DNA of 58,162 bases. It comes from a virus. Each line of letters starts with the position of its first letter. Position 1 is the stretch's first letter. The stretch lies in the IMG/VR virus record IMGVR_UViG_3300015076_000001, positions 1 to 58,162 of that record; one strand, given 5' to 3'. The notes below the pieces were generated by a model. That model was not told where the DNA came from, ran no database searches, and saw only the letters and a list, made by a program, of their open reading frames with translations. Both the position numbers and the translations under genes were made by a program. This document shows, piece after piece, positions 46,630 to 53,759 of the stretch.

Positions 46630-46994
46630 GACATTGCCCTGACCAGGGCGAACCGTCTACGGTCGCGACCATGGTGGGGCGGCCGAAGACAGGAGTCACC
46701 TTCATCGCCCGCGTCCGCATCCCGAAACCGGAGTGGGACGCGATGGAGGCGGACGCCGAAGTCATTGGGCCCGACCGATCCAAGCTGATCAACGAGTTCG
46801 TCGACATGATCCGACGCGACCCCATCGCCTGGCGCGACGCCCGACGGGTCGCCACAGCACGCGGCGAGACCATCGTCGGCGTCGTCCTCAAGGCCCTGCG
46901 CTCGTACGTCGCCCGCAACCGTGAGCTGCTCATGCCGCCACCAACGGAGACCCGGCCGCCCGAGCAAGCCGCTCCCGAACTGCCCTCGTCCTGA
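46614..46994 (+). CDS. putative ribbon-helix-helix regulator of the divergent promoters
   Basis: 126 aa from ATG at 46614 (second of two in-frame ATGs; the promoter geometry implies a leaderless start). Residues 25-75 (GVTFIARVRIPKPEWDAMEADAEVIGPDRSKLINEFVDMIRRD) look like a ribbon-helix-helix: a strand then two helices. A second helical segment (ARGETIVGVVLKALRSYVARN) and a Pro-rich tail follow. Being under the repeated boxes, it is the natural candidate to bind them. Its 3' end overlaps the LuxR gene on the other strand by 65 bases. Confidence 0.65.
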   Translation: MAVATGHCPDQGEPSTVATMVGRPKTGVTFIARVRIPKPEWDAMEADAEVIGPDRSKLINEFVDMIRRDPIAWRDARRVATARGETIVGVVLKALRSYVARNRELLMPPPTETRPPEQAAPELPSS

Positions 46995-47262
46995 GCAGCT
47001 CTTGCTCGTACGCAATCGCCACCGCGTGCGCCCGATCCGTCGCACCGATCTGGCGCAACGTGCGCGCGACGTGACCCTTCACGGTGGCGAACGCGACGCC
47101 CAGATGGGCCGCGATCTGCTCATTCGTCCAGCCCTGCGCCACCCCGCACAGCACGTCGCACTGCCGAGATGTCAGCCCGAGAGCACGCGCTACCTGCTCG
47201 TCAACCCATCGCTCTCTTCCCTTTCCCTCTTCTTCTGGGGGGCGGGAACCGTCGGCGCTCAC
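46930..47262 (-). CDS. LuxR-type HTH regulator
   Basis: 110 aa, GTG at 47262. A GerE-type domain fills residues 18-85: VDEQVARALGLTSRQCDVLCGVAQGWTNEQIAAHLGVAFATVKGHVARTLRQIGATDRAHAVAIA. There is no receiver or sensor domain. Last gene of the leftward transcript from 53 kb. It could control late genes. Confidence 0.82.
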   Translation of the reverse strand: MSADGSRPPEEEGKGRERWVDEQVARALGLTSRQCDVLCGVAQGWTNEQIAAHLGVAFATVKGHVARTLRQIGATDRAHAVAIAYEQELLRTRAVRERLARAAGSPLVAA

Positions 47263-47519
47263 GACGCCACCGCCCGACGATCGCGTTCACGCTGCGTCCG
47301 AGCAGTCGTGCACGGCACGCACCGGCACGAATAGTTGACATACGTGGAGTAGTCGCCGTGACGGACGTAAGCGCCCGGAGCGACAAGGCGGCCACCGACC
47401 ATCACCCGCGCGGCGCGCCTCTTGCGCTTGGCCTCACCCTGGTAGGCGTTGGCCGCCGCCCGGCACATGCCACAGCGGCATCTGTAGTTCACATAGGTGG
47501 AGTAGCTGCCGTGTTTCAC
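47259..47519 (-). CDS. tandem Cys-repeat protein
   Basis: 86 aa. Two copies of HGxYSTYVNYxCRCxxC (residues 3-19 and 54-70) joined by a basic linker. The unit resembles the GRxGTxAGYxAHxxxGxxPCxxC repeats of the homing endonuclease at 14607..15722 and probably binds zinc and nucleic acid. Confidence 0.68.
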   Translation of the reverse strand: MKHGSYSTYVNYRCRCGMCRAAANAYQGEAKRKRRAARVMVGGRLVAPGAYVRHGDYSTYVNYSCRCVPCTTARTQRERDRRAVAS

Positions 47520-47791
47520 AACCGACCCCTGTAATCGACGTGGACGTCATCGACAGGCAGCCGCGGGTTCCCCCACGACGTCGACGGCCGCGGCGGAGGA
47601 CCCCCAAGAGTCGTGAGCCGAGCCCGGTCCGCCACATCGGCCCGCAACCGTTCGATCTCTTTGCCCCGCCGGTCGTACTCGGCCATGACCGCTTGCGCGT
47701 CTACTCCGAGTGGTGACTGCTCACTGGCGAGGATGCGGAGCGCGTTCTCGTGGGCTCGCAGGAAACCGGCGGCCTGCTCGTCGGCGGTCAC
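47516..47791 (-). CDS. small helical protein
   Basis: 91 aa. TADEQAAGFLRAHENALRILASEQSPLGVDAQAVMAEYDRRGKEIERLRADVADRARLTTLG is helical, with a Pro-rich end. Coupled to the glycosyltransferase gene. Not recognised. Confidence 0.6.
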   Translation of the reverse strand: MTADEQAAGFLRAHENALRILASEQSPLGVDAQAVMAEYDRRGKEIERLRADVADRARLTTLGGPPPRPSTSWGNPRLPVDDVHVDYRGRL

Positions 47792-49116
47792 GCGGCCACC
47801 TCGAGCTCGACAACCTCAGCGCCGGTGGCGCGGGTTCCCCAGTTGGTGGAGCGCAGCGTGCACAGCGACCAGATCCGCAGCGGCAGCAACACGAGGACGT
47901 GCAACATCCCGTACAAGGGGGCGAGCAGGAACACCGCCAACTGCTGGACGCGGGGATAGTCGGGGCGGCGCACCGAGAACACGTGGACGGATCGGGCGTA
48001 GCCACCCAACGTGACCCACACGAGGTAGTCCACGACATGCACCTCGCCGGTGATGGCGGGCAACACGAACAGGGTGAAGAACAGTCCACCGGTGAAGCCT
48101 GCCCACGACACGGTCTCCACCAATGCAAGCCACCAGGCGGGACGACGCGGGGACAGATGAGTCAGCGACCACAGGGACTCGCGGAAGAACGACCGGCCCC
48201 AGCGAATCTGTTGACGGATCAGATGCCCGCCCTTCTCCGGGACGGCGGTGCGCGCGACCGCCGAGTGGGCGAGCACAACCCGCCCGTGCAGCAGCGACAG
48301 GTTGGTGAGGTGGCGGTCGTCGCCGTACGTGGCGGGCTGGCCCAGGAAGGTTTGCCCCAGGAAGTCCTCGAGGTGAGCCTTGACGATGTCGGCCCGCCAA
48401 AACGCCAACGACCCGCACACGCACAGCACCGCACCCAACCTCGAGTAGGCGGCCCGCTCGTACAGGAACGCGTTCACATACCGCAGGTCCAACAGCCGCG
48501 GCAGCAGCCCGGAAGCATGGTTGAGCGCGACAACGGTTCCGGTGACAGCGGCGGTACGCGGGTCGGTGAACGGCGCCAACCCCTCCCGGATCGCGCCGGG
48601 CTCGAGCACGGTGTCGGAGTCGACACACACGAACACATCCACCAGGTCGGCGAGCTCGGCGAACGCCCGCCCCATCGCGGCCCGCTTGCCCGCGTTGTGC
48701 TGCCACACCACCGTCGCCCCTCGAACCCTCGAGGCCCAATCGGTGGCGACCCCATAGGCAGCGGGATCAGTGGAACCGTCATCGACGATCCGCACGAACA
48801 CGGGCTGATGCGTTTGACGACCGATCGACTTGAGGCAGCGGGCCAGCGTGGCGGGATCCTCGTTGAAGATCGGCACCACCACGCACACCCGCGTCGTCGA
48901 CAGCGCGGGCGACCACTGCTGCGGCGGCGCCAGTGACAGCCCCAGCTTCACCGCCAGCAGCACACCCACCGTTGCGCCATAAACGCCCCACACGTGGGCG
49001 CTGTGCGCCAGCCACACGACGGCCACTGAGGTGATGAGGGTGGCGACGGCGAGGGTTGCGGCAGGGTTGGGGCGGGTGGTGATCTCGACCAGCCGCAACC
49101 GGTGACGGCCGCTCAC
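47788..49116 (-). CDS. hyaluronan-synthase-like membrane glycosyltransferase (GT2)
   Basis: 442 aa from GTG at 49116. Two N-terminal membrane helices (about 18-38, 44-62), then the GT2 catalytic domain: VCVVVPIFNEDPATLARCLKSI, VDDGSTD (112), VCVDSDTVLEPGA (DxD near 166), YGDDRHLTN (265) and QQIRWGRS (302-309), the set of processive synthases. Three or four C-terminal helices follow (about 330-420). It probably builds or modifies a surface glycan using UDP-sugar, more likely changing the host envelope than phage DNA. Confidence 0.9.
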   Translation of the reverse strand: MSGRHRLRLVEITTRPNPAATLAVATLITSVAVVWLAHSAHVWGVYGATVGVLLAVKLGLSLAPPQQWSPALSTTRVCVVVPIFNEDPATLARCLKSIGRQTHQPVFVRIVDDGSTDPAAYGVATDWASRVRGATVVWQHNAGKRAAMGRAFAELADLVDVFVCVDSDTVLEPGAIREGLAPFTDPRTAAVTGTVVALNHASGLLPRLLDLRYVNAFLYERAAYSRLGAVLCVCGSLAFWRADIVKAHLEDFLGQTFLGQPATYGDDRHLTNLSLLHGRVVLAHSAVARTAVPEKGGHLIRQQIRWGRSFFRESLWSLTHLSPRRPAWWLALVETVSWAGFTGGLFFTLFVLPAITGEVHVVDYLVWVTLGGYARSVHVFSVRRPDYPRVQQLAVFLLAPLYGMLHVLVLLPLRIWSLCTLRSTNWGTRATGAEVVELEVAA

Positions 49117-49229
49117 GTCTCGCCCCCTGCGCAGTCCATGTCGCATTCGTCGTCGGAATGCCAGACGGCGCAGTCCGCACGATGAATCGGGCCTGGGGTG
49201 TCGTCGTCCTCGACGGCCAGGGCGGTCAT
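49113..49229 (-). CDS. 38-aa acidic Cys protein
   Basis: ATG at 49229, stop overlapping the glycosyltransferase GTG. TALAVEDDDTPGPIHRADCAVWHSDDECDMDCAGGET is acidic with three Cys and two His. Coupled on both sides, so probably real. Confidence 0.55.
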   Translation of the reverse strand: MTALAVEDDDTPGPIHRADCAVWHSDDECDMDCAGGET

Positions 49230-49450
49230 GACACACCGCCCGTGCTGTAGCCGTCCACCGCGTCGACCAGGGCCTGCAAGGTGGGGTCGTCGAGGGCGTC
49301 GAGCCTGCGGGCGGTCGTCGTCACATACACCGCTGCGGCGTCCGCTATGGGGCGCAGCTGCTGCACCTCACGCGCTAGCAGGTAGGCGGAACTACCCGGT
49401 CGGGCCTGGGTCAGGCCGTAATGCAGGGCAGCCTCAAGAGGAGTGGTCAC
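49226..49450 (-). CDS. small helical protein
   Basis: 74 aa. TPLEAALHYGLTQARPGSSAYLLAREVQQLRPIADAAAVYVTTTARRLDALDDPTLQALVDAVDG, all-helical. Not recognised. Confidence 0.6.
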   Translation of the reverse strand: MTTPLEAALHYGLTQARPGSSAYLLAREVQQLRPIADAAAVYVTTTARRLDALDDPTLQALVDAVDGYSTGGVS

Positions 49451-49656
49451 GACGCCACCGCCTTGGTGGGCCTCACGTACCAGGTGCGGTCGTTCTCCGC
49501 GAGCGCCCAGCCGTCACCGGCGGGGCGCATGCGAACGCCCTGGAGGTAGACGGTGTCGCCCTCCATGGTGGCGTCGACGGGCACAAACCCGGGCCAGCGA
49601 CTCCCAACCCTGATGAAGATGGCGGCGTAGGCATGGGCGCGTTCCAGAGCGGTCAT
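49447..49656 (-). CDS. small hypothetical protein
   Basis: 69 aa. RAHAYAAIFIRVGSRWPGFVPVDATMEGDTVYLQGVRMRPAGDGWALAENDRTWYVRP, beta-rich. Not recognised. Confidence 0.6.
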   Translation of the reverse strand: MTALERAHAYAAIFIRVGSRWPGFVPVDATMEGDTVYLQGVRMRPAGDGWALAENDRTWYVRPTKAVAS

Positions 49657-49940
49657 GAGGTCACCGCGTCGAGCTCGAGCCCCGTGATCTCGCGCGCCTC
49701 ACCCAAAGTGGGACGCCGGGTATCAGCGTGGACACCGACGGATTCCGCCCACACCGACGACAGCGACAGGCACACCCGCATGTCGCAGCACAACCGGTAG
49801 TGCGGCTCCACGTCCCAACCGTCAGAGCCGTCGACGGCGACGATGGCCTCGATCAGCCAGGCGATAGGCCGGTCGCCGCATACCCAGCAGGTGGCGACGC
49901 GAGGTGCGATACGGCGCCAGAGGCGCAGGAGGGCGCTCAT
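49653..49940 (-). CDS. small protein with two Cys pairs
   Basis: 95 aa, ATG at 49940. VATCWVCGDRPIAWLIEA and YRLCCDMRVCLSLSSVWAE suggest a zinc site around a helix. Directly downstream of the WhiB gene. Not recognised. Confidence 0.62.
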   Translation of the reverse strand: MSALLRLWRRIAPRVATCWVCGDRPIAWLIEAIVAVDGSDGWDVEPHYRLCCDMRVCLSLSSVWAESVGVHADTRRPTLGEAREITGLELDAVTS

Positions 49941-50377
49941 GCCGACACCGCGCTCTTCCGGGCGTTACGCCGCTTCAAGGACCGTCGCTCGTCTTCGCTC
50001 AGGCCGCCGAAGACGCCCGCGTCGAGACCGTTCGCCATCGCGTAGTCAAGACATTCGCTGACCACCGGGCACCGAGCACAGACCGCCTTGGCGTCGGCGA
50101 GCTCCAAGAGAGCGGGCCCGGACGTCCCCACTGGGAAGAAGCGGTCCGGGTAGACCTCGCCACGACATGCCGCGCGGTGGCGCCAGTCGTCACCTCCGCC
50201 GCTCCGGCGCTCCCCCGCAGGCTGCTTGGCGACCTTCCCGGCCCGGCGATCCTTGGCGCAGTCCACGGAGCAGGTGATCTGCGGCGCCCACTTCGACGGG
50301 GAACAGGAACGCGGCCGGTAGAAACGGTCCCCGCAGGCGGGGCAGGTTTTGAACTCGGCGAAGAAGTCGGCCATCAC
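49937..50377 (-). CDS. WhiB-family Fe-S regulator with N-terminal zinc finger
   Basis: 146 aa, GTG at 50377 in a GTGA overlap; ATG follows. Residues 10-42 are a zinc finger (KTCPACGDRFYRPRSC...ITCSVDCAKDRR). Residues 62-142 are a WhiB domain: DDWRHRAACRGEV (Cys71), CARCPVVSEC (Cys100, 103, 109) for the 4Fe-4S cluster, GVFGGLSEDERRSL as the G-[VI]-[WF]-G-G turn, and a basic end (KRRNARKSAV). WhiB proteins bind sigma factor SigA in actinobacteria; phage copies interfere with host WhiB function. Confidence 0.92.
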   Translation of the reverse strand: MMADFFAEFKTCPACGDRFYRPRSCSPSKWAPQITCSVDCAKDRRAGKVAKQPAGERRSGGGDDWRHRAACRGEVYPDRFFPVGTSGPALLELADAKAVCARCPVVSECLDYAMANGLDAGVFGGLSEDERRSLKRRNARKSAVSA

Positions 50378-50979
50378 GATCCGACCTCGACAGGCACCGG
50401 GTCGACAAAACGGACCGGCTTACCCAGGGTTGCCGCATACGACACTTCCAGCAGCGACCACCGACCCAGGGTTCCGTCCGGGCGGGGGACCACCACGATC
50501 TCATCCGCCGTAGCCAGGTAGGGCTTGTAAGCCTCCACCGCAGCGGGCTCGTCTGTGTCGGCAGCGAAACGGGGGATGGCGATGACGTCGCGGCCCGCCC
50601 TGGTCTCAGCGGCGGCGACAGCGTGAAGCAGCCCCGGGTGAAACAGCGACCCGATGATCGCCACCTTTACCCGCCGGTCCCCGTCCAGAACCCGACGCAC
50701 CGCGTGAATCGCCCAGACAAACGGGGCATCCAGGGTTTGCACCTCGACGCTCAGATCGTCGAACGCGATGAGGCTGCGATGTTCCGGACGGTCCACGGTG
50801 GTCGCCAAGGACCAGGCGTCGTGAACATCCTCCAACGTGGTCGCGGCACCCTTTGTCAGGACGAGGAGGGCGTACAGCCGCCCCATCTCACCGGGGAGGG
50901 GCGAATGGCCGTGCCGTGTCAGTTCCTCGTTGAGGAGGTCAACAACCCGGTCGACGTAGTTGGTTTCGGTGGCGGTCAC
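50374..50979 (-). CDS. two-domain protein with deoxyribosyltransferase-like C-terminus
   Basis: 201 aa, GTG at 50979. The helical N-terminus (YVDRVVDLLNEELTRHGHSPLPGEMGRLYALLVLTKGAATTLEDVHDAW) is typical of a small actinophage domain. The C-terminal half is Rossmann-like (VKVAIIGSLFHPGLLHAVAAAETRAGRDVIAIPRF, ATADEIVVVPRPDGTLGRWSLLEVSYAATLGKPVRFV), like nucleoside deoxyribosyltransferases or sugar-nucleotide binders. Catalytic residues are not certain. Confidence 0.7.
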   Translation of the reverse strand: MTATETNYVDRVVDLLNEELTRHGHSPLPGEMGRLYALLVLTKGAATTLEDVHDAWSLATTVDRPEHRSLIAFDDLSVEVQTLDAPFVWAIHAVRRVLDGDRRVKVAIIGSLFHPGLLHAVAAAETRAGRDVIAIPRFAADTDEPAAVEAYKPYLATADEIVVVPRPDGTLGRWSLLEVSYAATLGKPVRFVDPVPVEVGS

Positions 50980-51521
50980 GACGAGGTCTCCTTGACGAGG
51001 CGGGGGCGATAGGACGGGAGAGCGGTGGTGCGCTCCACGCCGTCATGGCCGGGTGAGGGCTGGTGGTGACGCCCGCTGTCCGGCAGGGAAAGGACGGGCG
51101 CGGGAGTGCGAATCACCTGCTGCTCGACGCTCGGGCGCACGGGAGGGGCGGGCAGGGGCCAGACCGACGGAGAACGGTTGCCCAGGTCCGGGGCGAGCGG
51201 TGCCGAGACGGGCGTGGGCATGGGTTGGAACACCTGCGGCCCAGCGGCGTCGACAGCGGGCGGGGAGAACTCGCCCGTTGCCACCCGTTCCGCCATCTCC
51301 TGACGGGTCGACTGCACGGGATGGGCCCGGGTGGCGCTCTCCGCGGTCGCGACCCGACGCACTTCGGCTTCGGTGAGCGCGGCGGTGACGGACTCGGCGC
51401 GACCCGAACGGCGCCCGGCCCAGTGGCCCAGAGCGAAGAAGACGGCGAGGACCACACCCGCCACGGTGAGCAGGATTGTCAAGGCTGGGTCGGTGTTGAG
51501 GGGGGTGATGAGGTCGTTCAC
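50976..51521 (-). CDS. single-span membrane protein with Pro-rich tail
   Basis: 181 aa. One membrane helix near 15-34 (ILLTVAGVVLAVFFALGHWAG), a charged helix (ESVTAALTEAEVRRVATAES), and a long disordered Pro/Ser-rich tail. Not recognised. It resembles phage membrane anchors of unknown role. Confidence 0.62.
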   Translation of the reverse strand: MNDLITPLNTDPALTILLTVAGVVLAVFFALGHWAGRRSGRAESVTAALTEAEVRRVATAESATRAHPVQSTRQEMAERVATGEFSPPAVDAAGPQVFQPMPTPVSAPLAPDLGNRSPSVWPLPAPPVRPSVEQQVIRTPAPVLSLPDSGRHHQPSPGHDGVERTTALPSYRPRLVKETSS

Positions 51522-51754
51522 GAAACGTCTCCAGGTGAAGGCGGGGTTTCCCCGCCGAGATGGGGGGCGGCGGCGGCACGCAGGGCCGCGAGAGAACCCG
51601 GCGCCAGCCGCAGCACAAGGTGCGTGGTGCCGTCCTGGTCACCGATAGAGACGGTGTGACGGCCATCCCCGCGGGCGGCGATACGGACCGGGTGGGAGGC
51701 GAAATCAGCGGTGACGTAGATGGTGCAATCGGTGATCGTCGGCGGGGCGGTCAC
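51518..51754 (-). CDS. small beta-rich protein
   Basis: 78 aa. TITDCTIYVTADFASHPVRIAARGDGRHTVSIGDQDGTTHLVLRLAPGSLAALRAAAAPHL, a beta-sheet with one helix. Not recognised. Confidence 0.6.
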   Translation of the reverse strand: MTAPPTITDCTIYVTADFASHPVRIAARGDGRHTVSIGDQDGTTHLVLRLAPGSLAALRAAAAPHLGGETPPSPGDVS

Positions 51755-52308
51755 GGCGTCGCCTCGGGGGCGTCAGTCCACGGGCCAGTGCGGATCTCGC
51801 GGCGGACGGCCACACCGGAATCGGTCGGGTCCGCCGCTACGACGCGCGCCGCCTCCTCGTCCTCGTAGTAGTCGTCGACGTCGTCTTCGCGATAGCGGAC
51901 ACCCCACTCGACGCGCACCTGGCCCGCGTCCAACTCGGCGACCCGGGAGCGGAGGTAGGCCAGCTCCTGTCGCATGCCCACCACGCCGAGGTAGCCGAGG
52001 AACGAGCGGGCGATGTGTTCGGAGTCGGCTACGCCGCCGTTCATCAGGTTGCGAAGGTGCCGGGCCAGCGCCCCCACCTCGACGTCGGCGGGCTGCGACG
52101 GTGCGTCGCGGTGTGCGGCAGTCAGCCACACCGCGTCAGCAGGCAGCTCACGGATGATCGCCCAGCCGTCACCGTCGGCCGACCACGCCAGCGGGACAGT
52201 GGCGACGGTGGCGTCGATGAGGCCGTGCTGGGAGTGCTCATCACCGGCGGCGGCGTTGAGGTGCTCGGCCAGCGACGGGGACCAATAAAGAACCGGCGGC
52301 AGGGTCAT
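51751..52308 (-). CDS. acidic hypothetical protein
   Basis: 185 aa from ATG at 52308. PPVLYWSPSLAEHLNAAAGDEH, a central helix (VGALARHLRNLMNGGVADSEHIARSFLGYLGVVGMRQELAYLRSRVAEL) and an acidic segment (YREDDVDDYYEDEEAARVV). Not recognised. Confidence 0.62.
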   Translation of the reverse strand: MTLPPVLYWSPSLAEHLNAAAGDEHSQHGLIDATVATVPLAWSADGDGWAIIRELPADAVWLTAAHRDAPSQPADVEVGALARHLRNLMNGGVADSEHIARSFLGYLGVVGMRQELAYLRSRVAELDAGQVRVEWGVRYREDDVDDYYEDEEAARVVAADPTDSGVAVRREIRTGPWTDAPEATP

Positions 52309-52505
52309 GTCCGGTCCTCGACGGGAACCAGACGCCACGACGCCGCGCTCACGGAGGGGCCACCGTCGGGCGTGTAGCTGACGCTGAGCACATCTCCGTC
52401 AATGGACCACCCGAAGTAGCCCATGACGTCGTCGCCGTCGTTGTAGTCGGAGCTGGCGTCTTCTCCGTACTCGGAGAGGATCGCGAGCATCTGCTGCGCG
52501 TTCAC
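52305..52505 (-). CDS. small acidic protein
   Basis: 66 aa from GTG at 52505 (GTGA overlap). NAQQMLAILSEYGEDASSDYNDGDDVMGYFGWSIDGDVLSVSYTPDGGP, acidic with a beta-hairpin. Not recognised. Confidence 0.6.
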   Translation of the reverse strand: MNAQQMLAILSEYGEDASSDYNDGDDVMGYFGWSIDGDVLSVSYTPDGGPSVSAASWRLVPVEDRT

Positions 52506-52615
52506 GAGACACCCCCGATGGTGTTGAACGCGCAACCGGGGTTGTGCGGGCTGCCGTAAGGGGCTCCGCAGCTGATGCAGGTAATGGCGGACAGGAGCCG
52601 CAGCAGGCGCCTCAT
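52502..52615 (-). CDS. 37-aa protein with Cys pair
   Basis: ATG at 52615 overlapping the upstream stop; its TGA overlaps the next GTG. MRRLLRLLSAITCISCGAPYGSPHNPGCAFNTIGGVS: a hydrophobic start and C-x2-C...C. Similar CxxCGxPYGxxHxPGC proteins occur in other actinophages, from memory. Confidence 0.58.
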   Translation of the reverse strand: MRRLLRLLSAITCISCGAPYGSPHNPGCAFNTIGGVS

Positions 52616-53010
52616 GCCACCACCGCCACGTGTGCCGGGTTGGTGCAGCCCCGGACGGAGCAGGCGGAGAAGGTGCCGACCCAGGTGCAGCGGGGCAGGG
52701 CGTCCAACGCCTGCTGACGGTCCAGTTCCGCGAGAGCACCGGACGCGGTGAACGCGCGCGCCTTCGGCAGGGACACCTCACCGCGGAGCTCGCGGCCGGT
52801 GGGCGTGTGCCGCACCGTCCATGTGGAGCCCGCGTTCTCGGCGCGGAAGTACAGCCACACGCCATCGGCGGAGCGGCAGGAGGCGATCTCCTCACGCTGC
52901 TTGCGGAGGTCGATCAGGGTCATGATCGTGGTCTGGTCGATGTCGGTGAGACCGACTCGGGGGGCCGCCGCAGTGAAGCGGGGGCGGGTGGGGCAGGCCG
53001 TTTGGTGCAT
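52612..53010 (-). CDS. hypothetical protein, first gene of a leftward operon
   Basis: 132 aa from ATG at 53010; MTLIDLRKQREEI further inside is an alternative start. TLIDLRKQREEIASCRSADGVWLYFRAENAGSTWTVRHTPTGRELRG, then a helix (LAELDRQQALDAL) and a C-terminal Cys cluster (RCTWVGTFSACSVRGCTNPAHVAV). It lies directly behind the operator boxes at 53031-53069, so it heads the early accessory operon down to 46930. TATGCT about 11 bases before the ATG may be its -10. Confidence 0.62.
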   Translation of the reverse strand: MHQTACPTRPRFTAAAPRVGLTDIDQTTIMTLIDLRKQREEIASCRSADGVWLYFRAENAGSTWTVRHTPTGRELRGEVSLPKARAFTASGALAELDRQQALDALPRCTWVGTFSACSVRGCTNPAHVAVVA

Positions 53011-53030
53011 GACGCAATCAGAGCATAAGT

Positions 53031-53069
53031 CTGCGCATATTGCTAGTGATTCTTGCGCGTGTTGCGCAA
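53031..53069 (-). promoter_or_regulatory. operator boxes (TTGCGCAA-like) for the accessory operon
   Basis: CTGCGCAT (53031-53038), TTGCGCGT (53053-53060) and TTGCGCAA (53062-53069). The last two, 9 bases apart, match the pair at 55035-55051 in 15 of 17 positions (TTGCGCGTGTTGCGCAA versus TTGCGCATGTTGCGCAG). An AGAGCA element flanks both sites. One repressor probably controls both promoters. Confidence 0.72.
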
Positions 53070-53128
53070 CTGAGATCCACTCTTACCTGTAGACGTGCAG
53101 CGCGTCCCACGGTTGCCTGGACAGCGAA

Positions 53129-53167
53129 GAACCCCCGCTGCCTGTGCACCTCAGGCGGCGGGGGTTC
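53129..53167 (-). terminator. 16-bp hairpin terminator
   Basis: Arms GAACCCCCGCTGCCTG / CAGGCGGCGGGGGTTC pair over 16 bp with one G-U, loop TGCACCT. A second weaker hairpin (CCCGACAG ... CTGTCGGG) lies just beyond at about 53174-53210. It separates the operon ending at 53330 from the promoter at 53 kb. Confidence 0.75.
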
Positions 53168-53217
53168 GTGGCACCCGACAGACCCCGGAGGGGGCCGGAC
53201 CTGTCGGGGGGTTCTAT

Positions 53218-53323
53218 GTCATGGTGGGCGGTGGCAGCGACGTCCCCAGTCCATGTCGGGCCTAACCGTCCTTCGGCCCTCCCGCAAAATGCCACCCTCA
53301 CCGGGCGAGCGGCCCACCATGAC
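53218..53323 (-). ncRNA. highly structured noncoding element
   Basis: The ends pair perfectly over 12 bp (53218-53229 with 53312-53323, GTCATGGTGGGC/GCCCACCATGAC). A second 7-bp helix (53230-53236 with 53290-53296, GGTGGCA/TGCCACC) stacks next to it, offset only by a 15-base bulge. An inner hairpin (GGGCC/GGCCC) caps the fold. It begins 7 bases after the stop of the 53330..53560 gene and precedes a terminator. It could be a stable small RNA or a protected 3' UTR. Strand is inferred from the flanking genes. Confidence 0.5.
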
Positions 53324-53329
53324 AAGCTC

Positions 53330-53560
53330 TTAGGCGATCCGGCTCAGCCGGGGCACAGCGATCGGACCAGGCGCCCGGTTCCACAGCCACGGCGCCCAAC
53401 GCCGCCGGAACGCCTCCCGCCCGACGGCATCATCATCGCCCGGCAGGTCAGCCGCCTCCCTGAGAAGGAGAGCCGCTACGGCTTGATCGTGCGGGTCGAA
53501 CACGATGGACCTGATAGGTAGGGTCGACATAACTCGGTCATCTTTCGTGAGGTTGGACAT
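53330..53560 (-). CDS. small hypothetical protein
   Basis: 76 aa from ATG at 53560; ATG 53530 is an alternative that avoids overlap. STLPIRSIVFDPHDQAVAALLLREAADLPGDDDAVGREAFRRRWAPWLWNRAPGPIAVPRL. Last gene of the operon starting at 54430. Not recognised. Confidence 0.58.
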   Translation of the reverse strand: MSNLTKDDRVMSTLPIRSIVFDPHDQAVAALLLREAADLPGDDDAVGREAFRRRWAPWLWNRAPGPIAVPRLSRIA

Positions 53561-53759
53561 GATGGGGCCGAGCGCGGAACCGGTAACTGCCGCGCTCAGC
53601 ACGCAGGATGGCGTTCTCCGCGGCCAGGTAGGCAGTCAACTGCCGCTCATCCTCCAACGCGCGCTCGGTGGCGCACAGCCCCACGTGCAGCCGGCGCATC
53701 CGCGCCCGCAGCCACGCTTCCGCCTCGTCGTAGGTCAGGGTCAACTCGGTGGCCGTCAT
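53538..53759 (-). CDS. small helical protein
   Basis: 73 aa. TATELTLTYDEAEAWLRARMRRLHVGLCATERALEDERQLTAYLAAENAILRAERGSYRFR, helical and charged. ATG overlaps the upstream stop. Not recognised. Confidence 0.6.
   Translation of the reverse strand: MTATELTLTYDEAEAWLRARMRRLHVGLCATERALEDERQLTAYLAAENAILRAERGSYRFRARPHHVQPHER

Noticed and set aside
47788-49116. DNA-modifying glycosyltransferase
   Set aside because: The enzyme has membrane helices and processive polysaccharide-synthase motifs, unlike soluble DNA glucosyltransferases.
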